Origin: Candidatus Methanoperedens sp. | Lineage (GTDB): Archaea > Halobacteriota > Methanosarcinia > Methanosarcinales > Methanoperedenaceae | Direction of reading: 5' to 3' | NCBI GenBank assembly: GCA_027460465.1 | Contig: JAPZAV010000108.1 | Span: forward strand, 1 to 33,755 | Length of the DNA stretch: 33,755 nt | In this document: positions 1-9,013 of the stretch, one piece after another | Position numbering within the stretch: position 1 is the first letter of the stretch | Layout: each line of letters opens with the position of its first letter | Notes under the pieces: model-generated | Database searches by the model: none | What the model was told of the DNA's origin: nothing | What the model saw: the letters and a program-made list of their open reading frames with translations, nothing else | Program-made: the position numbers and the translations under genes

Positions 1-321
1 GGTTTCAAAGACCTTGTGTACGGTAGCTGGCACAATATCGCCCACGTCCACTGTCACCTTGAAATTGCCGCCGAACCAGAACGGGCGGTCGTGCTCTGGA
101 TTGGCAGGCGGGAGTCCGCTCCTGTACAATCCCTGAGCTCCTGCAAAGGTGCTGCTGTAGTCAGGCCCGAAGAGCTGATCCGGGTCAGGTGCCAGACTGC
201 CCCCACCCAGTACATTGAAGACCTTGCTCTCTCCCCAGTGCGCTGTCATCGAATAGGCTTCCGGGTGTCCATCAGAATCGGTTGCCTTGAAGTGAATGGT
301 CAGGGTATCACCTGCTTGCAT
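1..321 (-). CDS. Partial beta-rich surface-type protein, 3' end beyond window
   Basis: An open frame runs from an ATG at 321 leftward off the window, giving 107 residues without a stop. The translation is protein-like: it opens with GDTLTIHFKATDSDGHPE, contains AYSMTAHWGESKVFNVLGGG, and is rich in Gly, Asp and aromatic residues, as in extracellular beta-sandwich domains. I do not recognise the family. The start is doubtful: an in-frame TAG lies directly before the ATG, no Shine-Dalgarno sequence precedes it, and the protein begins as if inside a domain. A better start signal lies at 389 in another frame (see next entry), so the true 5' end may be shifted out of frame here. The product is probably a secreted or S-layer-associated protein; this is inference from composition only. 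Confidence 0.5.
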   Translation of the reverse strand, partial: MQAGDTLTIHFKATDSDGHPEAYSMTAHWGESKVFNVLGGGSLAPDPDQLFGPDYSSTFAGAQGLYRSGLPPANPEHDRPFWFGGNFKVTVDVGDIVPATVHKVFET

Positions 322-389
322 CTATTTTTTTCTTGATAGCTCTGTCTTTCATACTCATTAAATTTCTTTTCTAACTTCCTGTTCTCCAT
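300..389 (-). other. Short ORF with strong RBS, possible 5' end of the left-edge gene
   Basis: An ATG at 389 is preceded four bases upstream by GGAGAGGAG (394-402), one of the strongest ribosome-binding sites in the window. It opens a 29-residue charged peptide starting MENRKLEKKFNEYERQ and ends at a TGA at 300. It overlaps the start of the left-edge gene in a different frame; one added base near 321 would join the two. It may be the real start of that gene, now frameshifted, or a separate micro-ORF. I cannot decide between these. Confidence 0.35.
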
Positions 390-636
390 AAATCTCCTCT
401 CCCGAACATATCAAAAAAGGTTCAGTTAATCTCCCGTAACCGGCCTTACCTTTTAGTATGGAAATTCTAGCCCAAGAGCACTAAGAAATATTTTTTCTTA
501 ATATACCCCTTAAACGCGTATTCCCAATTATTCATATTCATTATCATGTATAAATTTTTCGATGCGTGTTATAATGTAGAGTGCCAAAAACTATTATTAG
601 GTAAAAAAACGATTCAGGGCAAAAGCTGGAAAAACA
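322..636. other. Intergenic region upstream of sat
   Basis: A+T-rich spacer of 315 bases. It holds the short ORF noted above, an imperfect hairpin with TAAGAAA/TTTCTTA arms around 482-500, and the TATA box for sat. I see no RNA gene here. Confidence 0.5.
549..558 (+). promoter_or_regulatory. TATA box for sat
   Basis: TATAAATTTT matches an archaeal TATA box. Initiation about 25 bases downstream would leave a 5' leader of roughly 60 bases before the ATG at 637. There is no other good candidate in the spacer. Confidence 0.45.
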
Positions 637-900
637 ATGACACAGATAAAACCTCATGGTGGAAATCTCATCAACAGAGTACTGACCGAGCAGAAGAAAA
701 AAAAGATCATCGAGGGAGCTTCTGAATATCAGAGCGTTCCCATCAGCTCCGACCTGATGAAAGATGTAGAGAACATTGCATCAGGATTGTTCAGCCCGCT
801 TGAAGTGAAGACTATGAGAGCATTCTCTACAATAAGAGACTTTCAAACGGCCTTCCCTGGACGCTCCCTGTTGTGCTTGACGCAGATAACATGGATATAA
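637..900 (+). pseudogene. sat: Sulfate adenylyltransferase, N-terminal fragment (frame broken at ~805)
   Basis: Residues 1-56 match the start of ATP sulfurylase: IKPHGG near the N-terminus, then ASGLFSPLE. Sat catalyses ATP + sulfate to adenylyl sulfate + PPi, the first step of sulfate activation. After SPLE (codon GAA at 802-804) the frame becomes nonsense ([10 protein letters not shown] and onward) and stops at 900. The proper continuation, [19 protein letters not shown], is found two bases further on in another frame beginning at 807. Family members have a short Gly-Phe-containing linker between SPLE and the EDYES-like helix; it is missing here, so about 10-13 bases have been lost. This is either a real inactivating deletion or an assembly error. 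Confidence 0.85.
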
Positions 901-1760
901 AAGAAGGCGATGATATCCTTCTGAAGAACAATTCTCATATTGTTGCAGTGATGCAGGTGGAAGAAATCTTCGGCTATGACAAAAGGGTATTCGCAGAGCA
1001 GGTCTTCGGAACGAACGATGCTGCTCATCCTGGAGTTGCAAAGACGTATTCTATGAAGGATAAGCTCCTCGGCGGGAAAATAAGTCTGGTGAATGAGTCA
1101 GGAACCCCTTACTACAGGTATGCTTTAAAGCCGGCTGAAACGAGGAACCTCTTCAGAGAAAAGGGCTGGGAGAAAGTCGTGGGATTCCAGACAAGAAACG
1201 TGGCGCACCTCGGCCACGAGTACCTGCAGAAAACCGCGCTCGCGATGGTGGACGGTCTTTTCATAAATCCTGTGATAGGCAAGAAAAAGAAAGGCGATTT
1301 CAGGGATGAAGTGATACTTGAAAGCTACGAGGTGCTCATTGATAATTACTATCCCAAGGACAGGGTTGTTCTCGGTATCTTCCAGACAGAGATGCGGTAC
1401 GCAGGACCCAGGGAAGCGATTTTCCATGCCATAGTAAGAAAGAACTATGGGTGCACGCATTTCATAATCGGGAGGGACCATGCGGGCGTGGGAAGTTTTT
1501 ACCATCCATATGCGGCGCAGGAGATATTCAAGGAATTCCCGGATATCGGGATAGAACCCATGTTCTTCATGTCTTTTTTCCACTGCAACAGGTGCGGCGG
1601 GATAACGAATGATAAGGTATGCCCTCACAATGACAGGATAGATTTCAGCGGTACAAAGATGAGGCAGATGATCGAGAGTGGAAAGCGGCCGCCGTCTGAT
1701 TCCATGAGACCAGAGGTTGCAGATGTGATACTGAAATCGGGAAATCCGTTCGTGGATTAA
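807..1760 (+). pseudogene. sat: Sulfate adenylyltransferase, main catalytic part (frame-shifted from its start)
   Basis: The frame opens after a stop at 801-803 and carries the rest of Sat to a TAA at 1758-1760. It shows the nucleotide-binding QTRNVAHLGHEYLQK motif, GRDHAGVG, a four-residue zinc site (HCNRCGG then VCPH) typical of bacterial and archaeal single-domain ATP sulfurylases, and the C-terminal FSGTKMRQMIESGKRPP. A start-like GTG at 873 is only the Val of the PVVLDAD segment and has no ribosome-binding site, so it is not an independent gene. Joined to the N-terminal fragment the product would be about 373 residues, slightly short of the usual 380-390. No APS reductase or APS kinase lies next to it. 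If the shift is a sequence error, the enzyme is otherwise intact. Confidence 0.88.
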
Positions 1761-1808
1761 GATCCCTGCGTGCGCCCTGCGGACAATAAAATATATCTTC
1801 ACAAATAC

Positions 1809-1816
1809 TATATAAA
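1809..1816 (+). promoter_or_regulatory. TATA box for the membrane-anchored coiled-coil protein
   Basis: TATATAAA lies about 27 bases upstream of the ATG at 1839, the spacing expected for a leaderless archaeal mRNA. It therefore favours the start at 1839 over the in-frame GTG at 1770, which lies upstream of the promoter. Confidence 0.55.
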
Positions 1817-1838
1817 CAGATGTGAATATATGATCAAG

Positions 1839-2924
1839 ATGAAACAATATATAATGCTATTATTCCTGCTGTTCATTTCAGTCAGCACTGTTTCTGGATT
1901 TCCTGGCATGGCAGTGAACAGTTCAAATACATCCGCAACAATGACGCCGCAGAACCTGACCAACGTCACAGAGTCTGACGAGGATATCGTATTGCTGCAG
2001 CATCTCATAGTTGTTGATTCCACAGCGCTCGGATCCGAAAACAAAATTTACGTGCAAGAGACCCTGATCTACAGGAACGCTGGAACAAGAAATTTTTCTG
2101 GAACGCTTCGAACATGGGTGCAGGATGGGTTTGAAGGAATACGCGTCTCAAAAGCAGAAATGATGACAGGCGCCGTGGTCGATCAGCTTCAGGTTGTTCA
2201 GAACGGGAACATCATCAGCTGGCGGGATTCTATACCTGTCAATGATCCCCTGCCTCCTCTATATTCTGTAGAATATGTGCTTCCTGCAGATCCAGCACTA
2301 TCCAGAGAAAAGCATTATTCAAAAAATTTGTTCTATCCAACGCTTGTGACAAAACAGCCGGGTGTGTTCACGATCAAGATAACAAAAGGCGAGACAGAAA
2401 GCGTGGCAATCACAGATGAAAAGGGCAGCAGCATTACAGCCTCAGGAAATGTGGGTGATGACAGATATGAATGGGCGATGCCGCAATTCAAAGAGGTAAA
2501 CATAGTCATCACACAACCTGCAGTTTCGCCACAGGGTGTCGGGATTTATGCGATCATCGGGATTCTGATATTGGCTGCGCTTTCCTATCCAATCATGAGG
2601 AAGAAAAGCAGGAAACTTCAGGAATTCGAAGAAAAAATAAAAAGCTCTTTCAGGCGAAAGCAGAAGGCAGTGGAAGAACCCGGGGAAATCGAAGAAGAAG
2701 CTGTTGAAGATCTGCCTGCGGGATTTGGAGAGAAAGTTGTTGATGAAAAAGATGACTCCGGGAAAACAAAGGAAGAGCTTGAGACCGAGAGGAAAGAGAT
2801 AATATCAAGACTGGATGAACTTGAGAAAGACTATTCTGCAGGAAATCTGCTGGATGAAGAATACGAGGAACTCAAGAAAACATACAAAGAAAGGGTGGAT
2901 GAGATCACCGGACGCATTGAATAA
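1839..2924 (+). CDS. Secreted/membrane-anchored protein with C-terminal cytoplasmic coiled coil
   Basis: The start ATG at 1839 gives a clean signal sequence (MKQYIMLLFLLFISVSTVSG); an ATG three codons upstream (1830) is equally possible. An extracellular beta-type domain of about 200 residues follows, with several N-x-S/T sequons near its start. A single membrane helix (IYAIIGILILAALSYPI, about residue 240-260) is followed by basic residues and a highly charged tail ending in a predicted coiled coil (KEELETERKEIISRLDELEK and onward). This topology, with a small domain outside and a coiled coil inside, suggests an envelope protein that contacts cytoplasmic partners. No family is recognised. 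Its stop codon lies two bases from that of the convergent pdxT. Confidence 0.8.
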   Translation: MKQYIMLLFLLFISVSTVSGFPGMAVNSSNTSATMTPQNLTNVTESDEDIVLLQHLIVVDSTALGSENKIYVQETLIYRNAGTRNFSGTLRTWVQDGFEGIRVSKAEMMTGAVVDQLQVVQNGNIISWRDSIPVNDPLPPLYSVEYVLPADPALSREKHYSKNLFYPTLVTKQPGVFTIKITKGETESVAITDEKGSSITASGNVGDDRYEWAMPQFKEVNIVITQPAVSPQGVGIYAIIGILILAALSYPIMRKKSRKLQEFEEKIKSSFRRKQKAVEEPGEIEEEAVEDLPAGFGEKVVDEKDDSGKTKEELETERKEIISRLDELEKDYSAGNLLDEEYEELKKTYKERVDEITGRIE

Positions 2925-2925
2925 T

Positions 2926-3519
2926 CTAACCCTTCATGTTTAAAAAATATTCATGTATGCGCAGATCATCAGTCAACTCAGGATGGAACGCAAGAGCGAG
3001 CAGGTTCTTCTGTCTTGCAGCAACAATGGAGCCATTGTGTTTTGAGAGGATCTCAACATCCTTTCCAGTCTCGGTGATGCATGGCGCACGGATGAACACA
3101 GCATTGAAAGGTGAATCAAAACCATTGAAATCCACAGGGCACTCGAATGATTCTCGCTGACGTCCGAATGCGTTCCTGTTGACTTTTATATCCATCAGTC
3201 CAAGCAGCGGCTGGCGTGTCTGTTCCACCTGCCTGTCCCCCTGCTTTGCGAGCAGCACAAGTCCTGCGCATGTTCCCATTATCGGAATACCGAAATTGGC
3301 TTCTTTTTTAATCTCCGGAGAAATCCCTTCCCGCTCCATCAGCCTTCCAAGCGTCGTGCTTTCTCCACCTGGAACTACCAGAGCATCACAGGTAGGAACT
3401 ATTCCTTTATGCTTTATCCCGACCACCTCTGCATCAAGATTCTTTAGCTTCAATGCCCTGTATAAAGCAATGACGTGCTCTTCCACGTTTCCCTGAAGTG
3501 CGATGACTCCTATGCGCAT
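2926..3519 (-). CDS. pdxT: Pyridoxal 5'-phosphate synthase glutaminase subunit PdxT
   Basis: At 197 residues it is the usual length for PdxT. The class-I amidotransferase landmarks are visible: VPGGESTTLGRLM near residue 50, the nucleophile Cys in GTCAGLVLLA near residue 84, and the catalytic His-Glu pair in FHPELTDD near the C-terminus. PdxT hydrolyses glutamine and passes ammonia to PdxS, which builds PLP from ribose 5-phosphate and glyceraldehyde 3-phosphate. No pdxS lies in this window. PLP is the cofactor of the serine hydroxymethyltransferase encoded at 9-10 kb. A TATA-like TTTATATC (3541-3548) lies about 25 bases upstream, so the transcript is probably leaderless. Confidence 0.93.
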   Translation of the reverse strand: MRIGVIALQGNVEEHVIALYRALKLKNLDAEVVGIKHKGIVPTCDALVVPGGESTTLGRLMEREGISPEIKKEANFGIPIMGTCAGLVLLAKQGDRQVEQTRQPLLGLMDIKVNRNAFGRQRESFECPVDFNGFDSPFNAVFIRAPCITETGKDVEILSKHNGSIVAARQKNLLALAFHPELTDDLRIHEYFLNMKG

Positions 3520-3540
3520 GCATCATACTTACCGAACAGG

Positions 3541-3606
3541 GATATAAAGTATTCTCTGCCGATTACTTTCTTTCAGGTTCGAAATTATTGATAATATATT
3601 TATATC
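3541..3606. promoter_or_regulatory. Divergent pdxT / ftsZ promoter region
   Basis: Two TATA boxes point outward: TTTATATC on the minus strand (3541-3548), about 25 bases before the pdxT ATG at 3519, and TTTATATC on the plus strand (3599-3606), about 30 bases before the ATG at 3635. Both distances fit leaderless transcripts. Confidence 0.55.
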
Positions 3607-3634
3607 AATAGTAATGTATTAATACGCTGAGACG

Positions 3635-4597
3635 ATGGCAGATCTAACTGAGGTCATGAGGGCATCAAGACCAACTATTGCGGTTATCGGTCTTGGCGGC
3701 GCAGGGTGCAATATTACCACCTATCTTTCAGAAAAGGGTGTTGCAGGTGCCAGAATCATCGCGGCAAATGCTGATATAAACCATCTTGTTCTGCAGAGAG
3801 CTGACAGGTTCCTGCTCCTGGGAAAAGAGACGAGCAGAGGTAAAGGATGCGGAGGGTTCCCTGAGGTCGGTATGCAGTGTGCGCGGGAGAGCGAAGATGA
3901 CATCAAGAAGGAACTTGAAGGGTGCAATATCCTGTTCATTGTTGCAGGACTCGGAGGAGGAACAGGTACAGGTTCTGCTCCGGCCGTTGCAAAGATTGCT
4001 GATTCCATGGGGATACTTACCATCGCATGCCTGACCATGCCTTTTGAGATCGAGTACATGCGGCGCGAGAATGCCAAATCAGCGGTTCGCGACCTTGAAG
4101 AGAACTGCGATTCCGTGGTTTTGATCGATAACACCAGGCTCCGGAAGGTCGCAGGCAATCTGCCTCTTAAGACTGCGTTTGCGGTTGCAAATGGGTTGAT
4201 CGGGTCATTGATAAAGAGCATCACAGAAACGATCACCGTGCCGAGCCTGATGAACCTTGATTTTGCGGATTTAAAGACCGTGCTTGAAGAAGGCGGCATC
4301 TCCTCTTTCGGGGTCGGGGAAGCAGAAGGGAATGATCGCGTTGAGAAAGGCGTCATGCGCGCGATATCAACCCCTCTCCTCGATACTCCGGACATATCTT
4401 CACCCTATGGTCTGCTTGTGAGCATTACCGGAGGAGGGGATATGACGCTCGATGAAGTTGCAAAAGTGGGCGAGCTGATGGCACAGCATGTCCCGAACAC
4501 AAAAAGAATAATATGGGGAGCAAAAGTTGATGATAACATGACAGGGCGCATCAGGATAATAACGCTATTTTCCAGTATCGGCAACCCTTTTGATTAG
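3635..4597 (+). CDS. ftsZ: FtsZ-family tubulin-like GTPase (short form)
   Basis: The 320-residue protein has an FtsZ core. The first nucleotide-binding loop is VIGLGGAGCN (about residue 18), the tubulin signature GLGGGTGTGSAPAVA is near residue 107, and the T7 synergy loop reads NLDFADLKTVL (about residue 208), with the acidic residues needed to activate GTP hydrolysis of the next subunit. FtsZ polymerises at mid-cell in division. It is shorter than a typical archaeal FtsZ (about 360-390 residues): the N-terminal extension is minimal and the protein ends at IGNPFD, with no linker or conserved C-terminal peptide. The usual NTD segment of loop T3 reads NADINHL. It could be a paralogue with a regulatory role rather than the main division protein. 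Confidence 0.8.
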   Translation: MADLTEVMRASRPTIAVIGLGGAGCNITTYLSEKGVAGARIIAANADINHLVLQRADRFLLLGKETSRGKGCGGFPEVGMQCARESEDDIKKELEGCNILFIVAGLGGGTGTGSAPAVAKIADSMGILTIACLTMPFEIEYMRRENAKSAVRDLEENCDSVVLIDNTRLRKVAGNLPLKTAFAVANGLIGSLIKSITETITVPSLMNLDFADLKTVLEEGGISSFGVGEAEGNDRVEKGVMRAISTPLLDTPDISSPYGLLVSITGGGDMTLDEVAKVGELMAQHVPNTKRIIWGAKVDDNMTGRIRIITLFSSIGNPFD

Positions 4598-4617
4598 TTA
4601 GAGTCGTGCTTCTGAGG

Positions 4618-5322
4618 TCATAAGACTGATTTCGCTTGCTGCGATAGTAGAAAGAGGCAGTTCTCAAGCGTGCCATCTCCAACTATGTCTGGAATTACCC
4701 CATGTTTTCGCATAGCTTCTGCTGTCTTATGTCCGATGGCGACCACCTTTACCTTTTTTGCATGGTCCTGATCGAAACCGGATGATCCAAATGACATGGC
4801 GCTTGTGAAAATCACAGCATCCACCTCATTCAATGCACCTGCGATGCTGTTACCTGCAGGTTCCAGCCTGTATGCTGGAGCTTCAACCACAGTGGCTCCC
4901 CTCGATGCGAGGGATTTCACCAGTTCAGGGTTCGGCACCTCAGCCCGTGCTATTCCTATGGTTTTTCCCTTTATATCGCCAAGATAATCTGCAAAATGCT
5001 CTGATGAGAACTTAGCTATGACCTCGCTTTTCATGCCATATTCTTCAACTTTCTTTGCTGTTTTTGGACCGACGCTCACTATTCTTATGTTTTTTGCAGG
5101 TCTTGCTCTATCAAAGAGCTTCTCAACTCCGAGCGCACTTGTGAAGATGAGGATGTCAATTTCGCCTCCTTCGACCATCTTTGCCAGGCGGGAGAGGGGC
5201 GCTGGATCTCGGGGATCGGTCGGGCGCACGGTTGAGATTATAAGCGCTTCATGGCCGTATTTCTGGAACAGCGCAGGAATGCCCCGGGATTTTTCCTGAA
5301 GTTTTGTGACCGCAATTTTCAT
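4618..5322 (-). CDS. hemD: Uroporphyrinogen-III synthase
   Basis: The 234-residue protein matches HemD in length and layout: two alternating alpha/beta halves, with IDILIFTSALGVEKLF (about residue 55) and the equivalent VDAVIFTSAMSFGSS (about residue 165), plus IRIVSVGPKTAKKVEEYG and VVAIGHKTAEAMRKHG. HemD closes hydroxymethylbilane with inversion of ring D to give uroporphyrinogen III, the branch point to haem, sirohaem, cobalamin and F430. All four are likely in demand in a cytochrome-rich methane oxidiser. The family is poorly conserved, so the call rests on the paired motifs and length. It converges on the ftsZ-family gene with 20 bases between them. Confidence 0.88.
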   Translation of the reverse strand: MKIAVTKLQEKSRGIPALFQKYGHEALIISTVRPTDPRDPAPLSRLAKMVEGGEIDILIFTSALGVEKLFDRARPAKNIRIVSVGPKTAKKVEEYGMKSEVIAKFSSEHFADYLGDIKGKTIGIARAEVPNPELVKSLASRGATVVEAPAYRLEPAGNSIAGALNEVDAVIFTSAMSFGSSGFDQDHAKKVKVVAIGHKTAEAMRKHGVIPDIVGDGTLENCLFLLSQQAKSVL

Positions 5323-5340
5323 GCGATCTTAAAAAAGCAC

Positions 5341-5362
5341 ATCAAACCATAATGGTTTTGAT
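5341..5362. promoter_or_regulatory. Palindrome upstream of hemD
   Basis: AAACCAT-A-ATGGTTT (5344-5358) is a perfect seven-base inverted repeat that extends, with one bulged base, to ATCAAA/TTTGAT. It ends about 20 bases upstream of the hemD start. It could be an operator or the loop of a terminator for the gene upstream; the position cannot separate these. Confidence 0.35.
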
Positions 5363-5367
5363 CAAGA

Positions 5368-5391
5368 GAAAAAAAAGAATGAAAAAAAAAA
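5368..5391 (-). terminator. Oligo-T transcription stop after the 183-residue secreted protein gene
   Basis: Two A-tracts of eight and ten on the plus strand read as T-tracts on the minus strand, 23-46 bases past the stop codon at 5414. T-rich stretches are the usual archaeal intrinsic termination signal. Only a weak stem precedes them. Confidence 0.5.
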
Positions 5392-5413
5392 GAAAGAAGC
5401 AGGCTTACTGCGC

Positions 5414-5965
5414 TTACTTCTTCATTTCCATGGATGCTGACTTGAACGCAATCAGCTGAGCGGAATTACTTGTTCCAAGATCATCGTCATTTATTGATCC
5501 TGTAGCTGTAGCCTCCCTCATTGTTGAACTGGCACTGAACTTTGCCACAAACTCACCGGATTTTGACATGAATCTAAAGCTGTTTCGTATCAGGTCACCT
5601 TTACCCGTCCATTGGGCCTGTACTGTTATGGTCTCGACCTCGCCAGTATTATAGTCGAACAAATCCAGCTCTACAGGAGATAGAGTTGCTGTTGTAAGCT
5701 TTTTGTTTATGCTGAAAACATCCTCTTGTGTAGATGTGGAACCGAACTTAAAGGTCGTCGGTGTGCTGATAAACACGAAGATGTCGGTTCCATCTTTAGT
5801 CTTAACTGCCTGCAGGCCAGTAAAGGTCGACCCATCAGGCGTAGACCAGCTCGCAACCGCAGCCTCACCATTTTCTCGAGTTATTATCTTTTCAAACGCT
5901 GCTGCACTCATGATCATCGAAAGCATGACCACAAGGGCAAGTGCTATTGTATATAGTTTCTTCAT
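5414..5965 (-). CDS. Secreted small protein, function unknown
   Basis: The 183-residue product starts with a textbook signal peptide (MKKLYTIALALVVMLSMIMS, cleavage likely after AAAFE). The mature part is rich in Ser, Thr and Phe, and reads as a single beta-rich domain (TDIFVFISTPTTFKFGS, ETITVQAQWTGKGDL). There are no cysteines, haem motifs or membrane helices. A strong GGAGGAT ribosome-binding site sits eight bases upstream of the ATG, in contrast to the leaderless genes around it, so this gene has a real 5' leader. I do not recognise a family. The pattern suggests a highly expressed envelope or exported protein. Confidence 0.8.
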   Translation of the reverse strand: MKKLYTIALALVVMLSMIMSAAAFEKIITRENGEAAVASWSTPDGSTFTGLQAVKTKDGTDIFVFISTPTTFKFGSTSTQEDVFSINKKLTTATLSPVELDLFDYNTGEVETITVQAQWTGKGDLIRNSFRFMSKSGEFVAKFSASSTMREATATGSINDDDLGTSNSAQLIAFKSASMEMKK

Positions 5966-6237
5966 ATTTTATCCTCCGTTTCTAATGTTAATGCCCACAA
6001 ACCCCTTGATGCAGATCATTCAGCAATGATTCTAGGAAGCTGAATCTTTGCATATTTGCCAATCAAGATCTCTGGACACCACCAGTGCGTACTGTAAGTA
6101 GCGCACATTTCATTAATGAAATCATAACCTACATAGAATTATTTACCACGAAAGTATTACGAAACCATTATCTAAGTATTACTTACAAAATTAATTTGTA
6201 TTAACCGTAATACCTTTAATCTCACAGGAGAATTATT
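5966..6237. promoter_or_regulatory. Divergent control region with 16-bp palindrome and 22-bp phased GTATTA sites
   Basis: Two motifs stand out. ATTTCATTAATGAAAT (6107-6122) is a perfect 16-base palindrome. Further on, GTATTA occurs at 6154, 6176 and 6198, exactly 22 bases apart (two helical turns), the first two within AAGTATTAC. The third copy forms an inverted repeat with TAATAC at 6208-6213 across four bases. The array ends 14 bases before the ribosome-binding site (GGAG, 6227-6230) of the ribbon-helix-helix gene, which fits an autoregulatory operator. Confidence 0.6.
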
Positions 6238-7804
<1,567 letters not shown>

Positions 7805-7812
7805 TAAAATCC

Positions 7813-8121
7813 ATGGTTGAAATCATAACTTTGAAAAATCATATCGAATACAGCCCTGGGTCTGTGGTCAGCAGGACACTGAAAGAAAGTAAAACCGGTA
7901 CCATAACCCTGTTTGCATTCGATGCTGGACAGGGGTTGAGCGAACATTCAGCGCCTTTTGATGCTGTTGTTCAGGTCATCGATGGCGAAGGTCTGTTCGT
8001 CATCGGAGGTGAAGAACACATCCTGAAAACAGGGGAGTTGATCATAATGCCAGCCAGTGTACCGCATTCTGTAAAGGCTGTAAAGAAATTCAAAATGCTG
8101 CTCACGATGCTGCGGGCATGA
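7813..8121 (+). CDS. Small cupin-fold protein
   Basis: A 102-residue single-domain cupin. The first cupin motif region is LSEHSAPFDAVVQVIDGEG, then a Gly-rich turn (IGGEEHILKTGELIIMP), and the second motif ends in SVPHSVKAVKKF. It probably binds a metal through the two His residues and the Glu. Cupins of this type act as small sensors, isomerases or dioxygenase-like enzymes; the substrate cannot be told from sequence. I chose the ATG at 7813 because AAGGTGA (7798-7804) lies eight bases upstream; the GTG at 7801 would sit inside that site. The gene abuts folD tail to tail. Confidence 0.8.
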   Translation: MVEIITLKNHIEYSPGSVVSRTLKESKTGTITLFAFDAGQGLSEHSAPFDAVVQVIDGEGLFVIGGEEHILKTGELIIMPASVPHSVKAVKKFKMLLTMLRA

Positions 8122-8122
8122 A

Positions 8123-9004
8123 TCAGTGCTTATAAGATACCTGCATCTTCGCAGCCATCAGCGTATGCTCCATCAGGATCGCTATGGTCATGGGACCTAC
8201 GCCTCCAGGCACAGGCGATATCAATTTCACCTTTGGCAGAACATTTTCGAAATCCACATCTCCGTATACCCTTTCGTCCATCCATGTTATCCCTACATCG
8301 AACACTATCGCACCCTGCTTGACCATTTCGGCTTTTATCAGCCCTCGCACCCCTGTTGCAACGATGAGGATGTCAGCCTCTTTTGTGTGGCTCCTGAGGT
8401 CTCTGGTATATACATGGCATACTTTCACAGTGGCGTTGCGGTTCAGGAGCATGATGGCAGCGGGCTTTCCAACAACATTGCTGTGACCTACCACGACCAC
8501 TTCCATGCCCTGCGGGTCTATATCGAAATGCTCAAGGGCAAGGATAATACCTTTTGGCGTGCATGGCACAAGCCCTTCACGGCCGATCAGCATTTTTCCC
8601 ATGTTGAGAGGATTAAAGCCGTCCACGTCTTTCTCAGGTGCGATGTGCATCATCACTTCGCGCTCGTCGATATGCTTTGGCAGGGGTAACTGCACCAGGA
8701 TCCCGTGTATCTCAGTTCTCTTGTTGAGCCTCTCGATCAATTCAATTATCTCTTCCTGCCCTGTCTCCTGCGGGAACTTGTGATCCTCAGATACTATGCC
8801 CACACGTTTGCATGCCCAGTGCTTGAGCTTGACATAGAGTTTTGAGGGAGGATGCTCTCCCACGAGTATAGTTGCTAGAGCAGGCTTGATATCATGCTCT
8901 TTCACGAAATTTTCGACATCTTTCCTTACATCTGCCTCGATATCCTGCGCGATTTTCCTGCCGTCTATTACTCGAGGATCTGTGACCTCGGGAAGCTCCT
9001 GCAT
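8123..9004 (-). CDS. folD: Methylenetetrahydrofolate dehydrogenase/methenyl-cyclohydrolase FolD
   Basis: The 293-residue protein has the bifunctional FolD layout. The catalytic SKLYVKLKHWACKRVGI near residue 54 contains the Tyr and Lys of the active site, EIHGILVQLPLPKH follows, EKDVDGFNPLNMGKM comes next, the NADP-binding turn is VVVGHSNVVGKP, and the C-terminal PVPGGVGPMT closes the site. It interconverts methylene-, methenyl- and formyl-folate. It is the last gene of purN-glyA-folD. Its ribosome-binding GAGG overlaps the glyA stop codon, which indicates translational coupling. Members of the Methanosarcinales keep a tetrahydrofolate-based biosynthetic C1 pool beside the methanopterin pathway, and this operon fits that. 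Confidence 0.94.
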   Translation of the reverse strand: MQELPEVTDPRVIDGRKIAQDIEADVRKDVENFVKEHDIKPALATILVGEHPPSKLYVKLKHWACKRVGIVSEDHKFPQETGQEEIIELIERLNKRTEIHGILVQLPLPKHIDEREVMMHIAPEKDVDGFNPLNMGKMLIGREGLVPCTPKGIILALEHFDIDPQGMEVVVVGHSNVVGKPAAIMLLNRNATVKVCHVYTRDLRSHTKEADILIVATGVRGLIKAEMVKQGAIVFDVGITWMDERVYGDVDFENVLPKVKLISPVPGGVGPMTIAILMEHTLMAAKMQVSYKH

Positions 9005-9013
9005 CAGGTAACC

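Noticed and set aside
16-336. A 106-codon plus-strand frame at the left edge
   Set aside because: It lies opposite a better minus-strand protein and its composition (many Arg, Cys and Val in odd order) is that of an antisense shadow.
873-1760. The second half of sat as an independent gene starting at a GTG at 873
   Set aside because: That GTG is the Val before LDADNMD in a continuous sat frame open from 804; there is no ribosome-binding site.
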